Assembly: GCA_021018995.1 (NCBI GenBank)
Contig: CM037584.1
Span: 45,831,811 to 45,895,810 of the forward strand
Origin: Chloranthus sessilifolius
Lineage: Eukaryota; Streptophyta; Magnoliopsida; Chloranthales; Chloranthaceae
Direction: 5' to 3'
Length of the DNA: 64,000 bases
Under the pieces are notes generated by a model, which ran no database searches, had not been told where the DNA came from, and saw nothing but the letters and a program-made list of their open reading frames with translations. This document shows positions 11,268 to 23,470 of the stretch, one piece after another; positions within the stretch are counted from its first letter, which is position 1; every line of letters begins with the position of its first letter. Position numbers and translations under genes: made by a program.

Positions 11268-13309
11268 ATGGAGGAAACAACAGAAGAGACTAAGCAAATT
11301 CTGAGGAAAGCAAAGAGAAAGAGAAATTGCTACAATAATGTAATCTTGGTTTCAAGGTAAAATGCAAAAGACACCTTGTAATTTTTTTGTCCTTTTTTTC
11401 GCTCTCAAGGTTGTTGGATATCAGGTTATCACAGGATGACCAGAATACCCGTAGCTACCAATTTATAGACATACTGGTTGAACTTGATCATGTGTTCAAC
11501 TGGTTGAACATGATTGTAATCCCCATTTTGGGATAAATTTGGGGTAGTGAACTAGTAATCCTTTTTATGTCATGGGGTTAGAAACATGTGAAGCAAATCT
11601 TTGGGGTTGCTTTCTACAATTTTCTTGTAGTTGTCTTCTATTTGGGGCAGAGGGGGTTTAGCCTTAACCTGCAATGAATCCATTTTCCCTTCTCTCAACT
11701 AAGAATTTTTCCTGACCTTTGTGGCCCAAGAGATAAGTACATTATTCATTCTATTTTTTGAAGCTTTTACATCTCTTCTCTTTAGTTCCTCTAGATATTC
11801 TTGAGATATCTAATTATATTGCCAACAGTCTTGATATCTTAATTTCCAAAAATTACGAAATCATCTGCGTACGCGGATTGTTCGTAGCATATGATTAAAA
11901 TAACCAACACTGGGCACCCATAGATTGAAGTTATCATCCAGCATTTTTAATCTCAAAATTCAAGAATGTGACTTTTTGAATGGACGGCTGAGGGCTATTT
12001 CCCAATATTTTATCCATTATCCATATTATATTCAATCCCTAGGAAGTGCTCAGATGTTCAATCTTCTTCACTGCACTAGGCAGATGATCACAAATAGACC
12101 ATCGGCTGGAGATGGCTGTGATTAAGGTTTTCTGATAGCTATATCTACTATTCCTTCTCTGTGCTTGATTCTATGAACTTAAGCATCAATGAAAATGGAT
12201 GGCCTAAACATAAAGCCTCTAGAAGAAAATTTGATGCGACACAAATGAAGGGAACTAGGCTCAGAAGAATGATATATGTGTTCATGGAGTTCACCTCTGG
12301 TTTAGTTTGCTGCTGTGTTTAATGAGGTTATTGGAAAAACTAAAAGTTTCTTCTGGTGCTTAGTGATTCCCTGATGCAAGCTCTATTGTATGATAGCGCA
12401 CTTGCACTCCTGGATCCATTGTGCGTTCCAGCTTCCATATTTGTTGCTTTACCTACTTTGAGCACTGTATTGAAGCTTGATTCAATCATGACAGAGCAAT
12501 CTGTGTGAGAGTGAATGATAAATAAAGAACCCGATGCTTGGCTTTGCTTGAAATTAATGATTCACATAGAAAAAGTCTAGTATTCCTCATTATTTGAGGT
12601 TTATTGGCCTCTTTTCTGTTGGACTTTTTGCTTTGACTACATTAAAATATAAATGCCATCATGGTTAAGTTTTTCATAACTGATCTGTTGATACAGGTGC
12701 TTCTGTATTGAATGTGCATCAACACGCAATTTAGTGACCCTTACTCTCATAGATGAACAATATAATACGACAAATCACCTTGTAAAGAATGAAGCTGAAA
12801 ATTTTACTCTTGTATTGCTCTCTCCAGATGCAGTGTTTATACTCAAAGCTTCATTTTCCTACGTTCTGTTGACGTTAGTTAGCATTAGATATATTTCTTA
12901 GCTTGTAAATGTTGCCACCTTCCTGAGAGTTGGATTTTTCTATTTTTTATTTTATTTTTGCTGTCTTTTCAGGGTGTGAAATAATTTAGTGCATTTTTTT
13001 ATAAGAATTACGCATAGCATTTTTGGATCAAGTTTTTAAAGTATCCACATGATGACCATGTCATCCACACCCAAATTCTTTAGGTTCTATGCTACTATTT
13101 TAGTAGGTGAAAATGTTCAAGACAAAGGAGTTGGGAATGTTAACTAGTTTTTAAATTTCAGGTCCCGAGTTCTCTGTGCTGCTGTTAGTTCGGTCGTAGA
13201 ATCGTTCGGCTTATTTCCATACAGGGTTTCCAGGTTTCTTGTGAGAAATTTTCTTGGTAAGTCATGGTCTTCTACAGCAGTTGATGCTGCATGTAATCAC
13301 CTTTTACAG
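11268..13309 (+). other. Candidate two-exon start of an unrecognised plus-strand host gene
   Basis: Exon 11268-11356 starts with ATG (MEETTEETKQILRKAKRKRN, then CYNNVILVS) and ends TCAAG|GTAAAA in phase 2. Exon 13162-13309 starts after TTTCAG in the compatible phase (SRVLCAAVSSVVESFGLFPY … KSWSSTAVDAACNHLLQ) and ends CAG|GTGACA. A basic N-terminal patch (RKAKRKR) could be a nuclear signal. A third open block at 12716-12790 (CFCIECASTRNLVTL) sits in the intron behind an acceptor but does not match phase. These conflict with the minus-strand exon candidates nearby, so one set may be relics. Confidence 0.33.
11470..11516. repeat. Diverged relative of the 14.3 kb foldback arm
   Basis: ACTGGTTGAACTTGATCATG and the following TGTTCAACTGG resemble the outer arm sequence of the hairpin at 14268-14442. 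This indicates a dispersed family. Confidence 0.5.
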
Positions 13310-14267
13310 GTGACATTCTGGGCCTTTGGCTTCATCTAGCAGAGAGATGCAGTTAATGTATTTAACATGCAAGCTATGGCCCTAAAAAGACGATAACTGA
13401 TAAGTTAAATTCAACTAATAAAATATGATTTCATGTGAATACAGTTACTTTAGTTTAATATGATATAAGAGGATTTGGTAAAACATTAGCTTTTTGTAGA
13501 ACTCATTGTTTTAGAGAGACTTGTAGTGTGATAAACCTGAAGATTTAAGACTAGGATTCCATTCTCAGAAATTCCAAGAACTTAATTTTCGTTCAGTTAT
13601 AGGAAGCTTATCAATTTTAGAGTAATCCAGGACACAATTAATACGCAAATAAGACTACAAGTGTGACAAAATTTTATAAGTTGTTGCATTAACTAATAAA
13701 TTTAAATTTGAATACACGAAAAAAGAAAAGAAACGGAAATTAAAATACTCACTTGAGAAGATTATCTGTGTCAACTTTCATATTCTGATCAATTGCCTTC
13801 TAATCTGCAACAAAATATTTGAGATGTCAGATTTTTTTTTTTTTTTTAAATTATTAATTTTATAGTAGCTTTGCTTGATCTACAATATGGAATGTTCTCT
13901 TTATGGCGATGACAGAGTTCAAAAAGGTATCAAATTCCAAGTCGAATCTATTGGTTTGATTTGCAATATTAATCTTGTATGAAACAAGTCAACCTCATTG
14001 ATTGCGTTATACTATCTGGTCAGAATGGTAAACATATCTGTAAATCTTGACTTGCATTTATAATTAATTTTACATCTAGATGACAGTTCACAACTTCGGT
14101 TGTGTGATTCTATTGTGGCTTGGTTCTTAGGTAATGGTCCCTTACATTCAATAACACAATAAAAGCTACAAATGGTGCAGATGAAATACAAGAGATCCCA
14201 AAACAGGGATTACAATCAGTCTAACAACTCAATGACCTTAGCAAGATAATTTACAGGGCAATGGCCA
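13310..14267. other. AT-rich host DNA with no gene seen
   Basis: It holds a poly-T run near 13833-13848 and no supported exon or element. Confidence 0.4.
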
Positions 14268-14442
14268 GGTCCAACTGGTTGAACCTGATTATGTGTTCAA
14301 CCAGTTTTACAGCCATTGGATATAGAGAAAATCTTGACTTCCACAGTTTTCAAGTTTATGGGATGACATGTAGTCAAGATTCTCTCCTATCCAATGGCTG
14401 CAGATCTGGTTGAACACAAAATCAGGTTCAACCAGTTGGACC
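14268..14442. mobile_element. Foldback hairpin element (MITE-like)
   Basis: A left arm of about 72 bases (14268-14339, beginning GGTCCAACTGGTTGAACCTG) is the near-perfect reverse complement of a right arm (14372-14442), with a 32-base loop. Only a handful of mismatches separate the arms. A related fragment lies at 11470. No clear target duplication was found, so the superfamily is open. A transcript would form a long hairpin suited to small-RNA processing. Confidence 0.75.
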
Positions 14443-14613
14443 TCCAACACCAAAAGCGTATGTCGCTCAAATCCATTGAGAAATACATCTCGGTTTTTGT
14501 GAACTGCCCAAGCTTCGTGGCATTAACCATTAAATATGCTTTACAAAAATATATGCTTTTTACGAGTGATCCTTAGTGGAGTTACAGTCACATTCTTTGA
14601 ATCCAAAACTATT

Positions 14614-15851
14614 TGACGCAGGATGACCCTAAAATCCGTGAATGCCCATGATATGCTAATTTGCCGAAATTAAACTTATTAATTGAGCAAATTAATCACA
14701 AATTAAAGTGATACCTTATGGTTCGCGAGATTCCGCTAAGGTGCCCATGCTTTGGTTCACGTAGAGTTCAATCCGACGTGCAAGAGCTCTTAGGAAATGC
14801 GGAAGGGTGATCCTACAGATAGAACTGTAGCTCCTTCTAGGTTGGGGCGTTAGATCATTGTCCATGATGAAATCGGTAGCTCTTCGCTAGGACTTTGAAA
14901 GGAAGCGATCAACGACACGAATCGAACAATCTCAAGCCCAGCGGGATTCCGCTAAGGTGCCCATGCTTTGGTTCATGTAGGGTCCAATCCGACATGCAAG
15001 AGCTCTTTGGAAATGCGGAAGGGTGATCCTAGAGATAGAACTCTAGCTCCTTCTAGGTTGGGGCGTTAGATCGTCGTCTATGATGAAATCGATAGCTCTT
15101 CGCTAGGACTTTGAATTGAAGGGAAGCGATCAACGGCACGAATCGAACACGCTCAAGCCCAACAACGGTTGTGGATCGACGGGTTAGGGTCGGATTCGAT
15201 CCACGAGGATGAACATTGAGAGTGTTCTAAATCTAGGGTTTGGGAATTAGAACAATCAGTAGAAGGGGAAAATGGGTGCAAGGGATTAAGGAAAGTAGGA
15301 AATAAACAAGACAAGAAATCAAGAAGATCAAAGATAAATGGGCATCTCACCCTTGGCTTCACACCAAACCCCAAATGGGAAAGAAGACTCACTCTTCAAA
15401 GCTCCTCACAAGCTCAATTGCAATGCACTTTCATTAATCAATAACCATTGCCAAAAATGGCTTACATTTAACCTTTTATATCAAGTATTTAAAAGTTCTA
15501 ACCCTAAAATAGAAAAGTACAAAATTACCCTTAAAGGTAATCTAAAAGTTCTCAAAAACAAAAGAATAAACAAGCCCAAGTCGGGCAAGTGCATCACAAT
15601 GCTCGCTACAACCAATGGTCACTTGAGCGACTTTTAGATTTCGCTCGAGCGAGTTCAACCCGAAAGTTTTGGGCGTGAAACTTGAAGCATTCTCGCTCAA
15701 GAGACTTTTTTGAAACAAGCTCGCTTCGAACAAGAATGGTGCTCGCTCGAGCGACTTTGGCAGGGCTCATGGGTTGATCCTTCGCTTCCTCTTCCGCCGG
15801 TACAGTTGGTATGGCCTGAAACCTAGGTCCTTATTGGTGGCGTCCCCGTCA
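14614..15851 (-). repeat. Left (3') LTR of chromovirus 2
   Basis: On the plus strand it runs from TGACGCAGGATGACCC to GTCCCCGTCA. It matches 20811-22128. It contains a tandem duplication absent from the other LTR (14730-14945 and 14946-15161) and a CGCTCGAGCGA palindrome array (about 15632-15762). The end nearest the coding region carries the polyprotein tail. Confidence 0.88.
14730..15161. repeat. 216-bp tandem duplication inside the left LTR of chromovirus 2
   Basis: The block beginning ATTCCGCTAAGGTGCCCATG at 14730 repeats from 14946. The right LTR has a single copy, so the duplication arose after insertion or during its last reverse transcription. Confidence 0.82.
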
Positions 15852-18800
15852 ATTCTCCCAGACTGAAAAGGCTTCATTATTGATGAAGAGCAATCATGAT
15901 ATCGATCGAGCATATCGGGGTCTAGGTGGCGGACATCGTCTCCGTTGACCCAAGTATTCTCCGATTTTGGTATATGCATCCACTTCACTAAATATTTCTG
16001 AAATCCACCGTCATGAGTAGAGACCACAATGTCATCCAAAATCTTCTCGATCGCATCTCTTTTTGGCTCGCGTGGAGGCGGAGGCAGTATAGGTTATGGG
16101 GTTTGGGTCGACTCTTGAATAGAGGACAATTGGAAAGGATTGCAAGGGGGTGGGGTTGAGCCTAGATAAAGAACTAGGTCTTCCACGTTGAATGTTGAAC
16201 TAACTCCCATATCTTGAGGAAGCTCAAGAACATATGCATTCGGACGACAACGTCATGAGTAGAGACCACAACATCATCCAAAATCTTCTCGATCACATCT
16301 GTTTTCGGCTCACGTGGAGGCGGAGGCAGTATAGGTTGTGGGGTTTGGGTTGAATCTTGAGTAGAGGACAATTGGAAAGGATTGCAAGGGGGTGGGGTTG
16401 AGCCTAGATAAGGAACTAGGTCTTCCACGTTGAATGTTGAACTAACCCCCATATCTTGAGGAAGCTCAAGAACATATACCTTCAGACCACTCATTGTCAC
16501 AATCCTGAAAGGTCCGATGTCGCGGGCTTGGAGCTTCTTCGCGACCCCCGATGTGAATCGTTTAGGCCTAACACGAACCTCACATGCTCACCAATTTGAA
16601 ACTCTTTGAAATGCTTGTGGGAATCCGCCAATAACTTGTAATTATCATTGCTCAAATTAATTTTACGTCTAATTTCGGCATGCAAGTTATGAATATGCTG
16701 TGCAAAAGTATCCGCGGACTCGGATGTGCGGTGGGACACCGACATAGGGATCAAATCTAGGGGTGTCCTCGGTTTGCGACCATGCACCACTTCAAATGGG
16801 CTCAACTTGTGGACCTATTTACGAAATTATTATATATAAACTCGGCTAGGTAGAATGGAGTCCCAGGTCCTAATGTGATCATTGACAAGACAACGAAGGA
16901 GATTGCCTAAACTCATATTGATAGCCCCCGTTTGGCCATCGATTTGAGGATGATATGCCAATGAGCATAGTACCCATCATGTGTCATAGGGTTTTCCAAA
17001 AGTAACTGGTGAACTTGACATCCCTATCCGACACAATGGTCTTAGGTAACCCGTGGAGGCGTACCACCTCTCCGAAGAACAACTTCGCAATATGGGTCGT
17101 GTCGGAAACTGTCTACAACAACAAAAATGGAGTCGTGCTTTCTCAAAGTCTTGGGAAGCCTAAGCACGAAGTCCATCGAAACGTCTTGCTAAGGCGTATA
17201 CGGTACCGGCAAAGGAGTGTACAAGCCGGTGTTTTGCTTTCTTTGATAGGAAACTTGGCAAGTACGATATTGTCGCACAATCCGAGTGACATCTCGGATA
17301 AGACCAGGCCAAAAGAATCTATCTTTGACGAGCGCAATGGTCTTGTTGCTCCCGAAATGTTTGGCAATCCCTCCGGCATGCAACCCCCAAATAAGGAAGT
17401 CACGCAATGAAGTGCGAGGGATGCATAGGCGATTGCCCATGAACAAATACCCGTCTTGCAGGGTATATTTGGAGTTAGTGTTGGACAAATTGCCCCGAAG
17501 AGCAACATACTCCGTTGGGCACTCGGGGTATTCTTGGACCAATTGCTCAAATCCCACGACCTCGGTGCTCATGGCTTGCAAAGTCGCTACCCAGCGACTA
17601 AGCGCATCAGCCGCTTTGTTCTCTGCACCGGCCTTGTGCTTTAAAACGAATGTGAACCCTTGAAGGTACTCAACCCATGTCGCGTGCCTCAGGTTCAACT
17701 TCTTTTGAGATGCAAGAAAGTGTAAGGCCTCATGGTCGGAAAACAACACAAATTCTTGCGGTCTAAGGTAATGTTTCCAATACCAAAGAGATCGGACGAC
17801 CGCATAGAACTTCTTATCATAGGTGGAGTATTTTTGCTTTGCCTCGTTGAGTTTTTCACTGAAATAAGCCACAGGGTGGCCTTCTTGGCTAAGTACTCCA
17901 CCTATGCCTACACCCGACACATCACATGCAAACTCAAAGACTTTAGAAAAGTATGGTAGGCGCATAACGGGTGCACTTGTCATTTTCTCCTTTATCTCGG
18001 CAAAGGCCTTCGTTGCGGCTTTGTTCCATTGAAACTCCCCTTTCTTCATACAATCGGTGATGGAAGACATAATGGTGCTGAAATTTCTGATGAAGCGACG
18101 GCAAAATGTAGCCAACTCATGGAAACTACAGACATCGTGGATGTTCTTCGGTTCGGACCATTCTACAATAGTCCTTATCTTTTCCGGGATCGCGACCATC
18201 CTATCAGCCGAGACAATGAACCCCAAGAAGACAATGGATTGTTGCATGAACGTGCACTTCTTGAGATTCGCATACAGTTTCTCCCCCTCAAGGGTTCACA
18301 AACCAACCGAAGGTGGATCAAGTGTTACTCCTTGTCGTGACTATAGATTAAGATGTCATCAAAATACAGCACAAGGAATTTACCCATAAATGGTCGCAAC
18401 ACTTGGGTCATGAACCTCGTGAAGGTGATTAGGGCATTTGAACCCGAAAGGCATGACCAACCACTCATAAAGACCATCTTTGGTCTTAGAGGCGGTCTTC
18501 CACTCATTACCGAGACGAATTCAGATTTGATGGTAGTCACACTTAAGGTCTATCTTAAAGAAGATAGTGGCACCAACCATCATATCCAACATGTTGTCGA
18601 GCCTCGATATAGGGAAACTGATACTTGACCGTTATTTTGTTGATGGCCTGACCATCCACACACATTCGACACGTGCCATCCTTCTTAGGTGTGAGTAGTG
18701 AAGGAACGGCACAAGGGCTCAAGCTCTCTTTGACAAACCCCTTTTGGAGGAGCTCATTGACTTGCCGAGTTAATTCGGCGTGTTCAACCGGATTCAACCT

Positions 18801-19500
18801 ATAGTGGGGTAGGTTCGGGAACCAAGTCTATTGCGTGTTGGATGTCACACATTGGAGGGAGTTCATTTGGTAAGTCTTCCGGAAAGACATCCACAAATTC
18901 TTTTAAAATCGGTTCAACCTCCTTGGGGTACTCACCCATAGACTCGAGAGCACACTCAACGGTGATGACAATATACACCACGCTCTCATCCAAAGAAGCC
19001 TTCTCAAATTCCGAAGGGCTCACAATGTTAATGGTCTTAGATGGACCACCCTTCTTACCAACCTTTTTGTCCGATGGTGCCTTGGGGGGGAAAGGGGTTT
19101 AATTTTATCTTCCTGCCCTCGTGCATGAATGTGCACACATTAAACCGCCCAAGGAGGGTCACGTCCATGTCATAGAGCCACAACCTCCCCAAGATGATGT
19201 GGCCCACATCCATTGGCACCACATCGCACCACAAGGTGTCCGAATACGAGGCTAATTGTATCGGCACACGACACCTTTGACACACGAGAATAGAAGAGGA
19301 GTCGACTTATGCGATTTTGTACGGTCTTTGATGGGGCTCGAGTGTGAGCCCTAAACGGAAAATGGTGTGTTGACACGACGTTCGTGCAACTCCCGCTATC
19401 CAGGATGACCTTACAACTCTTCTCACCATACTTGGTGTAAGTGTAGAAAATGCTATCTCTACGCCAATCATCCTTCTCATCACGTTGAGGTAGTGCAAGG
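15852..19500 (-). pseudogene. pol region of chromovirus 2 (broken)
   Basis: Read on the minus strand from 19500 downwards. The protease is near 19430-19370 (VILDSGSCTNVVS). Reverse transcriptase covers about 18800-18100, with [13 protein letters not shown] near 18340. RNase H covers about 18050-17580 ([20 protein letters not shown]). Integrase covers about 17560-16440 (LHAGGIAKHFG; SPFEVVHGRKPRTPLDLIP). The chromodomain-like tail is near 16040-15860 (KYLVKWMHIPKSENTWV). Several interruptions make it non-functional. Confidence 0.9.
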
Positions 19501-19639
19501 GCACACCTCACGACTAAGCAATCTTGGATGTAATTTAGTGCACGACTACCATCGTCACCTTTCTCATCACTAGGCGTTACGACCGGTTCATACACTTCCT
19601 CTTCAATCCCTTCCTCATTATCGACCTCTTCTTCAACCA

Positions 19640-20667
19640 AGAGGGTCCTTTGGGAGTCTCTCGTAGGGCATTGGGCGGCGAAGTGGCCAAACCCATGACA
19701 TTTGTAGCAATTGGTTTGAGTGTCACCCCTTGAGGACTCACCTACCACGTCCTTCCCTTTGTCAAACCGAACATTTGTAGGAATGGGTTGTGTCGGTTTG
19801 GGAGGTGGATTTCCAGCACTAGGCCGTCCTTCTTCGACTCTATGGCTACCGGTATGCGGCTCAAATCGTCTCACCATCGTCGTTTTCAAATACCATTCAA
19901 GGTCTTGCACAACGGCGTAACACTCCTCAAGAGTGTCGACGGGGTGGGAGATCAACTCTTTTTGTAAATCCATTCGCAATCCAGTGCGGAACCTTGAAAG
20001 AGTGACTTGACGATCCTCCGATACATTGACCCTCATCATGAACTCCTCAAACTTGCCAATGTACTCGGCTACGGGCATACTGCCTTGGCGCAAATTTTGC
20101 CATTGATCAAGTAGGCGGTGGTAGTACGATAAAGGAACACACTTCTCCATAAGCCGCTCCTTCATGTCCTCCCAATGGGTAATGAGAGCAGGACTAGCAT
20201 TCGCTCGCATCCGCTCGACGTTGACCCAAAGAATCGAGCTTGACCAATGAGCTTCATTTTGGCAACTCTAAAACAACGCTCATTGTCCATGTCGTACCAC
20301 TCAGTGGTGCTCCATGTCGGAGACCCAATCGAGGAAGACTTCAGGGTCCATTCTTCCATCAAAGGTCGGAAACTTAACTCGAACATTTTTGAAGAGTCTC
20401 ATCCGGATCGTAATCATCTCCGCGATGAACTACTTCCCTTTGGTTCCGATTTCGGCCCTCGAGCCGACCGCCGTGCTCAAAATGCGGACCATTACGCTCA
20501 TTGCGTCGGTCGTGTTGCCCTTCATCTCCTTCCAACCGTTCGAGGAGCATCTCATTAGAGGCTATCATAGTCGTCCGGACTACCTTCATAGCATTCAACC
20601 TCTCATTCATTGTAACCATCAAGGTTTGGTTGCCCTTAAGAGCATCGACAAGCACATTTGTGTCCAT
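19640..20667 (-). pseudogene. gag region of chromovirus 2 (broken)
   Basis: The coiled-coil-like N-terminus begins MDTNVLVDALKGNQTLMVTM at 20667. The gag core follows (ITHWEDMKERLMEKCVPLSY; LLDQWQNLRQGSMPVAEYIG). A CCHC knuckle (CYKCHGFGHFAAQC) lies near 19720-19680, followed by an acidic linker. Confidence 0.88.
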
Positions 20668-20794
20668 GGTGACCAGGACTCACTAATATGGGTTCTAAAA
20701 TGACACGCAACTATGAACAAAATGGATGAGGAATTTAATCAAACACAAAGCATGCATGAAAATGAACACACAAATGCCCTAACTTAGAACCTAA

Positions 20795-20806
20795 GCTTTG
20801 ATACCA
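20795..20806 (-). other. Primer-binding site, initiator tRNA-Met type (chromovirus 2)
   Basis: The reverse complement reads TGGTATCAAAGC, just inside the right LTR end. Confidence 0.85.
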
Positions 20807-20810
20807 AAAC

Positions 20811-22128
20811 TGACGCGGGACAACAACCCTAAAATCCGTGAATGCCCATGATATGCTAATTTGCAGAAATTAAACTTATTAATTGAGTAAATTAATCACA
20901 AATTAAAGCGATACCTTAGGATTTTGTGGGATTCCGCTTAGGTGCCCATGCTTTGGTTCACGTAGGCATGGATCAAAATATCGTTCGATACCGATACGTA
21001 TCGGTTTTGGACTTGAACGATACGATACATTGGGTTTTTATCGCCCTCCTTAAAAACAGTCAAATTATCATTCAAAGTATCGTTCGTATAGGACGATAAT
21101 TTCAAATTATCGGTTTTGTTTTTTTTTTTGGGGAAAAAACCAGAAAGTATCGTCCAAAACCGATACGTATCGTCCGATATGTATCGGTTTTGGGGCTAGA
21201 CGATACGTATCGAAAATCCGAGATTTTTGATCCATGCACGTAGGGTCCAATCAGACGCGCGAGAGCTCTTAGGAAATGCGAAATGGTGATCCTAGAGATA
21301 GAACTCTAGCTCCTTCTAGGTTGGGGCATTAGATTGTCGTCCACAATGAAATCGGTAGCTCCTCACTAGGACTTTGAAGGGAAGAGATCAACGACACGAA
21401 TCGAACACTCTCAAGCCCAACAACGGTCGTGGATCGACGGGTTAGGGTCGGATTCAATCCACGAGGATGAACATTGAGAGTGTTCTAGATCTAGGGTTTG
21501 GGAATTAGAACAGTCAATAGAACGGGAAAATGGATACAAGGGATTAAGGAAAGTAGGAAATAAACAAGACAAGAAATTAAGAAGATCAAAGATAAATGGG
21601 CATCTCACCCTTGGCCTCACACCAAACCCCAAATGGGGAAGAAGACTCACTCTTCAAAGCTCCTCACAAGCTCAAATGCAATTGCACTTTCATTAATCAA
21701 TAACCATTGCCAAAAATGGCTTACATTTAACCTTTTATATCAAGTATCTAAAAGTTCCAACCCTAAAATAGAAAAGTACAAAGTTACGCTTAAAGGTAAC
21801 CTAAAAGTTTTCAAAAACAAAAGAATAAACAGGCCCAAAGCGGGTAAGTGTGTTACTATGCTTGCTCGAGCGACAACCAAGGGTCACTCGAGCGACTTTT
21901 GGATTTCGCTCGAGCGAGTTCAACCCAAAAGTTTTGGGCATGAAACTTGAAACATTCTCGCTTGAGCGACTTTTCTGAAGCAAGCTTGCTCAAGCGAGAA
22001 TGGTGCTCGCTCGAGCGACTTTGGCAGGGCTCATGGGTTGATCCTTAAGGCGTCTCTGGTGCCTCCTTGGTTCCTCTGTTGCTTCTTCTTCCGCCGGTAC
22101 ACTTGGCATGGCTTGAAATCTAGGTCCT
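20811..22128 (-). repeat. Right (5') LTR of chromovirus 2
   Basis: On the plus strand it begins TGACGCGGGACAACAACCC and matches the left LTR up to about 22128. It carries the MITE at 20967-21236 and a CGCTCGAGCGA array at about 21864-22020. Confidence 0.87.
20967..21236. mobile_element. hAT-type MITE inserted in the LTR of chromovirus 2
   Basis: The 270-bp insert starts CATGGATCAAAATATCG and ends TTTTTGATCCATG, giving inverted ends CATGGATCAAA. It is flanked by a perfect 8-bp duplication CACGTAGG (20959-20966 and 21237-21244), the length made by hAT transposases. The left LTR has the empty site. The interior is full of nested inverted words such as CCGATACGTATCGG and contains no coding sequence. 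Confidence 0.93.
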
Positions 22129-22294
22129 TTTTCTTAGTGGAGAAGTTGAGATCAAGTGGGAAGACTCCATTATACGATAGAGAGGGCGAAAGAGAAGATA
22201 CACAGGGAAGGACCCCAACAAACTAAGAGAATATAATGCTCAAATTCTTAAACTAGTCATCTAAATAGACACATCAATAACTTTCACCACCTGG
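22129..22294. other. Host remnant between chromoviruses 2 and 3
   Basis: 166 bases of non-coding DNA. It includes GGGAAGACTCCATTATAC, which recurs near 30977, and ends with the CCTGG target duplication of element 3. Confidence 0.6.
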
Positions 22295-23277
22295 TGACGG
22301 GGATGCCGACATCATAGACATTGGATATGGACCGTTTCGTGTATACTGACGGCAGAAGAAGCGGAATGGACATCAGAACTAGGCGTAAAAGAGACGAGAT
22401 TGGCGAATAGGGAAATACTGCAAATTTCGATCGATCGAGTTCTTGTTTCGATCAATCGAACAACAGCGAGAGGAAAAACACATGTTCTGAAGTATATAAT
22501 TCGATCAATCGAGTTTAAATTTTGATCGATCGAATTCCAGCGGCGAAGTATTTGATATAGGTTTTTCAATCAATCGAGTTTCACTTTCGATCGATCGAAA
22601 TCGCGCAATTATTTTTTTTTGTATTTTAATTTCTAACTTAATTTTGAGGGGCATACTTGTCCTTTTGGTATTTGTTTTAGGGTTTTATTTTCGTTTGAAA
22701 GGACTCCTATATAAGGTACTTAAGATAAACAATGTAATTGATTATTGATTATTGAATGAATGAGCGTTGCTTTTGGAACTTGAGATGAGTTTCTTCGAAT
22801 AGTGATTCTTCTTCCCGAGAAGGGTTTGGTGTGAAGCCAAGGGTGTGAAGCCCACAATCTATCTTTGTTTTACTTCATCCTTTTAACTTATTTTCCCTGC
22901 TTTAATTCAAATAATCAAAATCTCCCATCTCCCATCCAAATACCCGATTCCCAAAACCCTAGCTTTCCCCTACTCCATTGATTCGACCCGACCCGTAAAC
23001 CATAAAAGGACCAGAGATTCCATCCTTGAATCGTGAGTGCCCTAATCTGGGAAAACCTAGAATTCTATCTCTAGGAACGATCCGCGCTGCAACCTAACGG
23101 ATCAAGTGCGAAGGCTGAATTCTGCTCGAATCGAACGTAATCTTTTCACATGGAGGACTACGAATGCCTAAGATATTCATTATATTTTGAGAGTTTTATT
23201 GTTTAATTTAATTCAACTTAATTTCAGTAAACAATCAATCATCGCATTCACGTAGTTTAGGGCTTCGTCTTGCGTCA
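22295..23277 (+). repeat. 5' LTR of chromovirus 3
   Basis: It begins TGACGGGGATGCCGACATC and ends CTTGCGTCA. The start encodes the polyprotein tail (DADIIDIGYGPFRVY). TTCGATCGATCGAA-type words lie at about 22428-22606. TATATAAGG at about 22708 is a probable TATA box. Confidence 0.92.
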
Positions 23278-23281
23278 GTTT

Positions 23282-23293
23282 TGGTACCAAAGC
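23282..23293 (+). other. Primer-binding site of chromovirus 3
   Basis: TGGTACCAAAGC lies four bases after the LTR end and is close to the initiator tRNA-Met complement. Confidence 0.82.
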
Positions 23294-23470
23294 CTAGGTT
23301 CTACGTTAGGGCATACTGAATGACATTGAATTCATTGCATTTTAATTTTTATCGCATATTATTTCTATTTTGGCCAAAGTGTGCGCATCAAGTGTTTGTC
23401 AAAAGTCCCCTTCATTATCAGTTCATGTTGCACTCCATTCTAGAACCCATCATTAGTGACCCGTATCACC

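Larger units (their letters stand above)
14614..22128 (-). mobile_element. Chromovirus 2 (Ty3/Gypsy LTR retroelement fossil, minus strand)
   Basis: It has the same gene order as elements 1 and 3, read on the minus strand: right LTR (5'), primer site, gag, protease, RT, RNase H, integrase, chromodomain-like tail, left LTR (3'). Its LTR sequence differs from those of elements 1 and 3. It is broken, with roughly ten or more interruptions. The right boundary is imprecise, so no target duplication can be checked. A MITE has inserted into its right LTR, so the element predates that MITE. Confidence 0.92.

Noticed and set aside
12716-12905. Open block behind an acceptor (CFCIECASTRNLVTL…) as an exon of the plus-strand candidate gene
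   Set aside because: Its phase does not connect the flanking exon candidates; noted only as a possibility.
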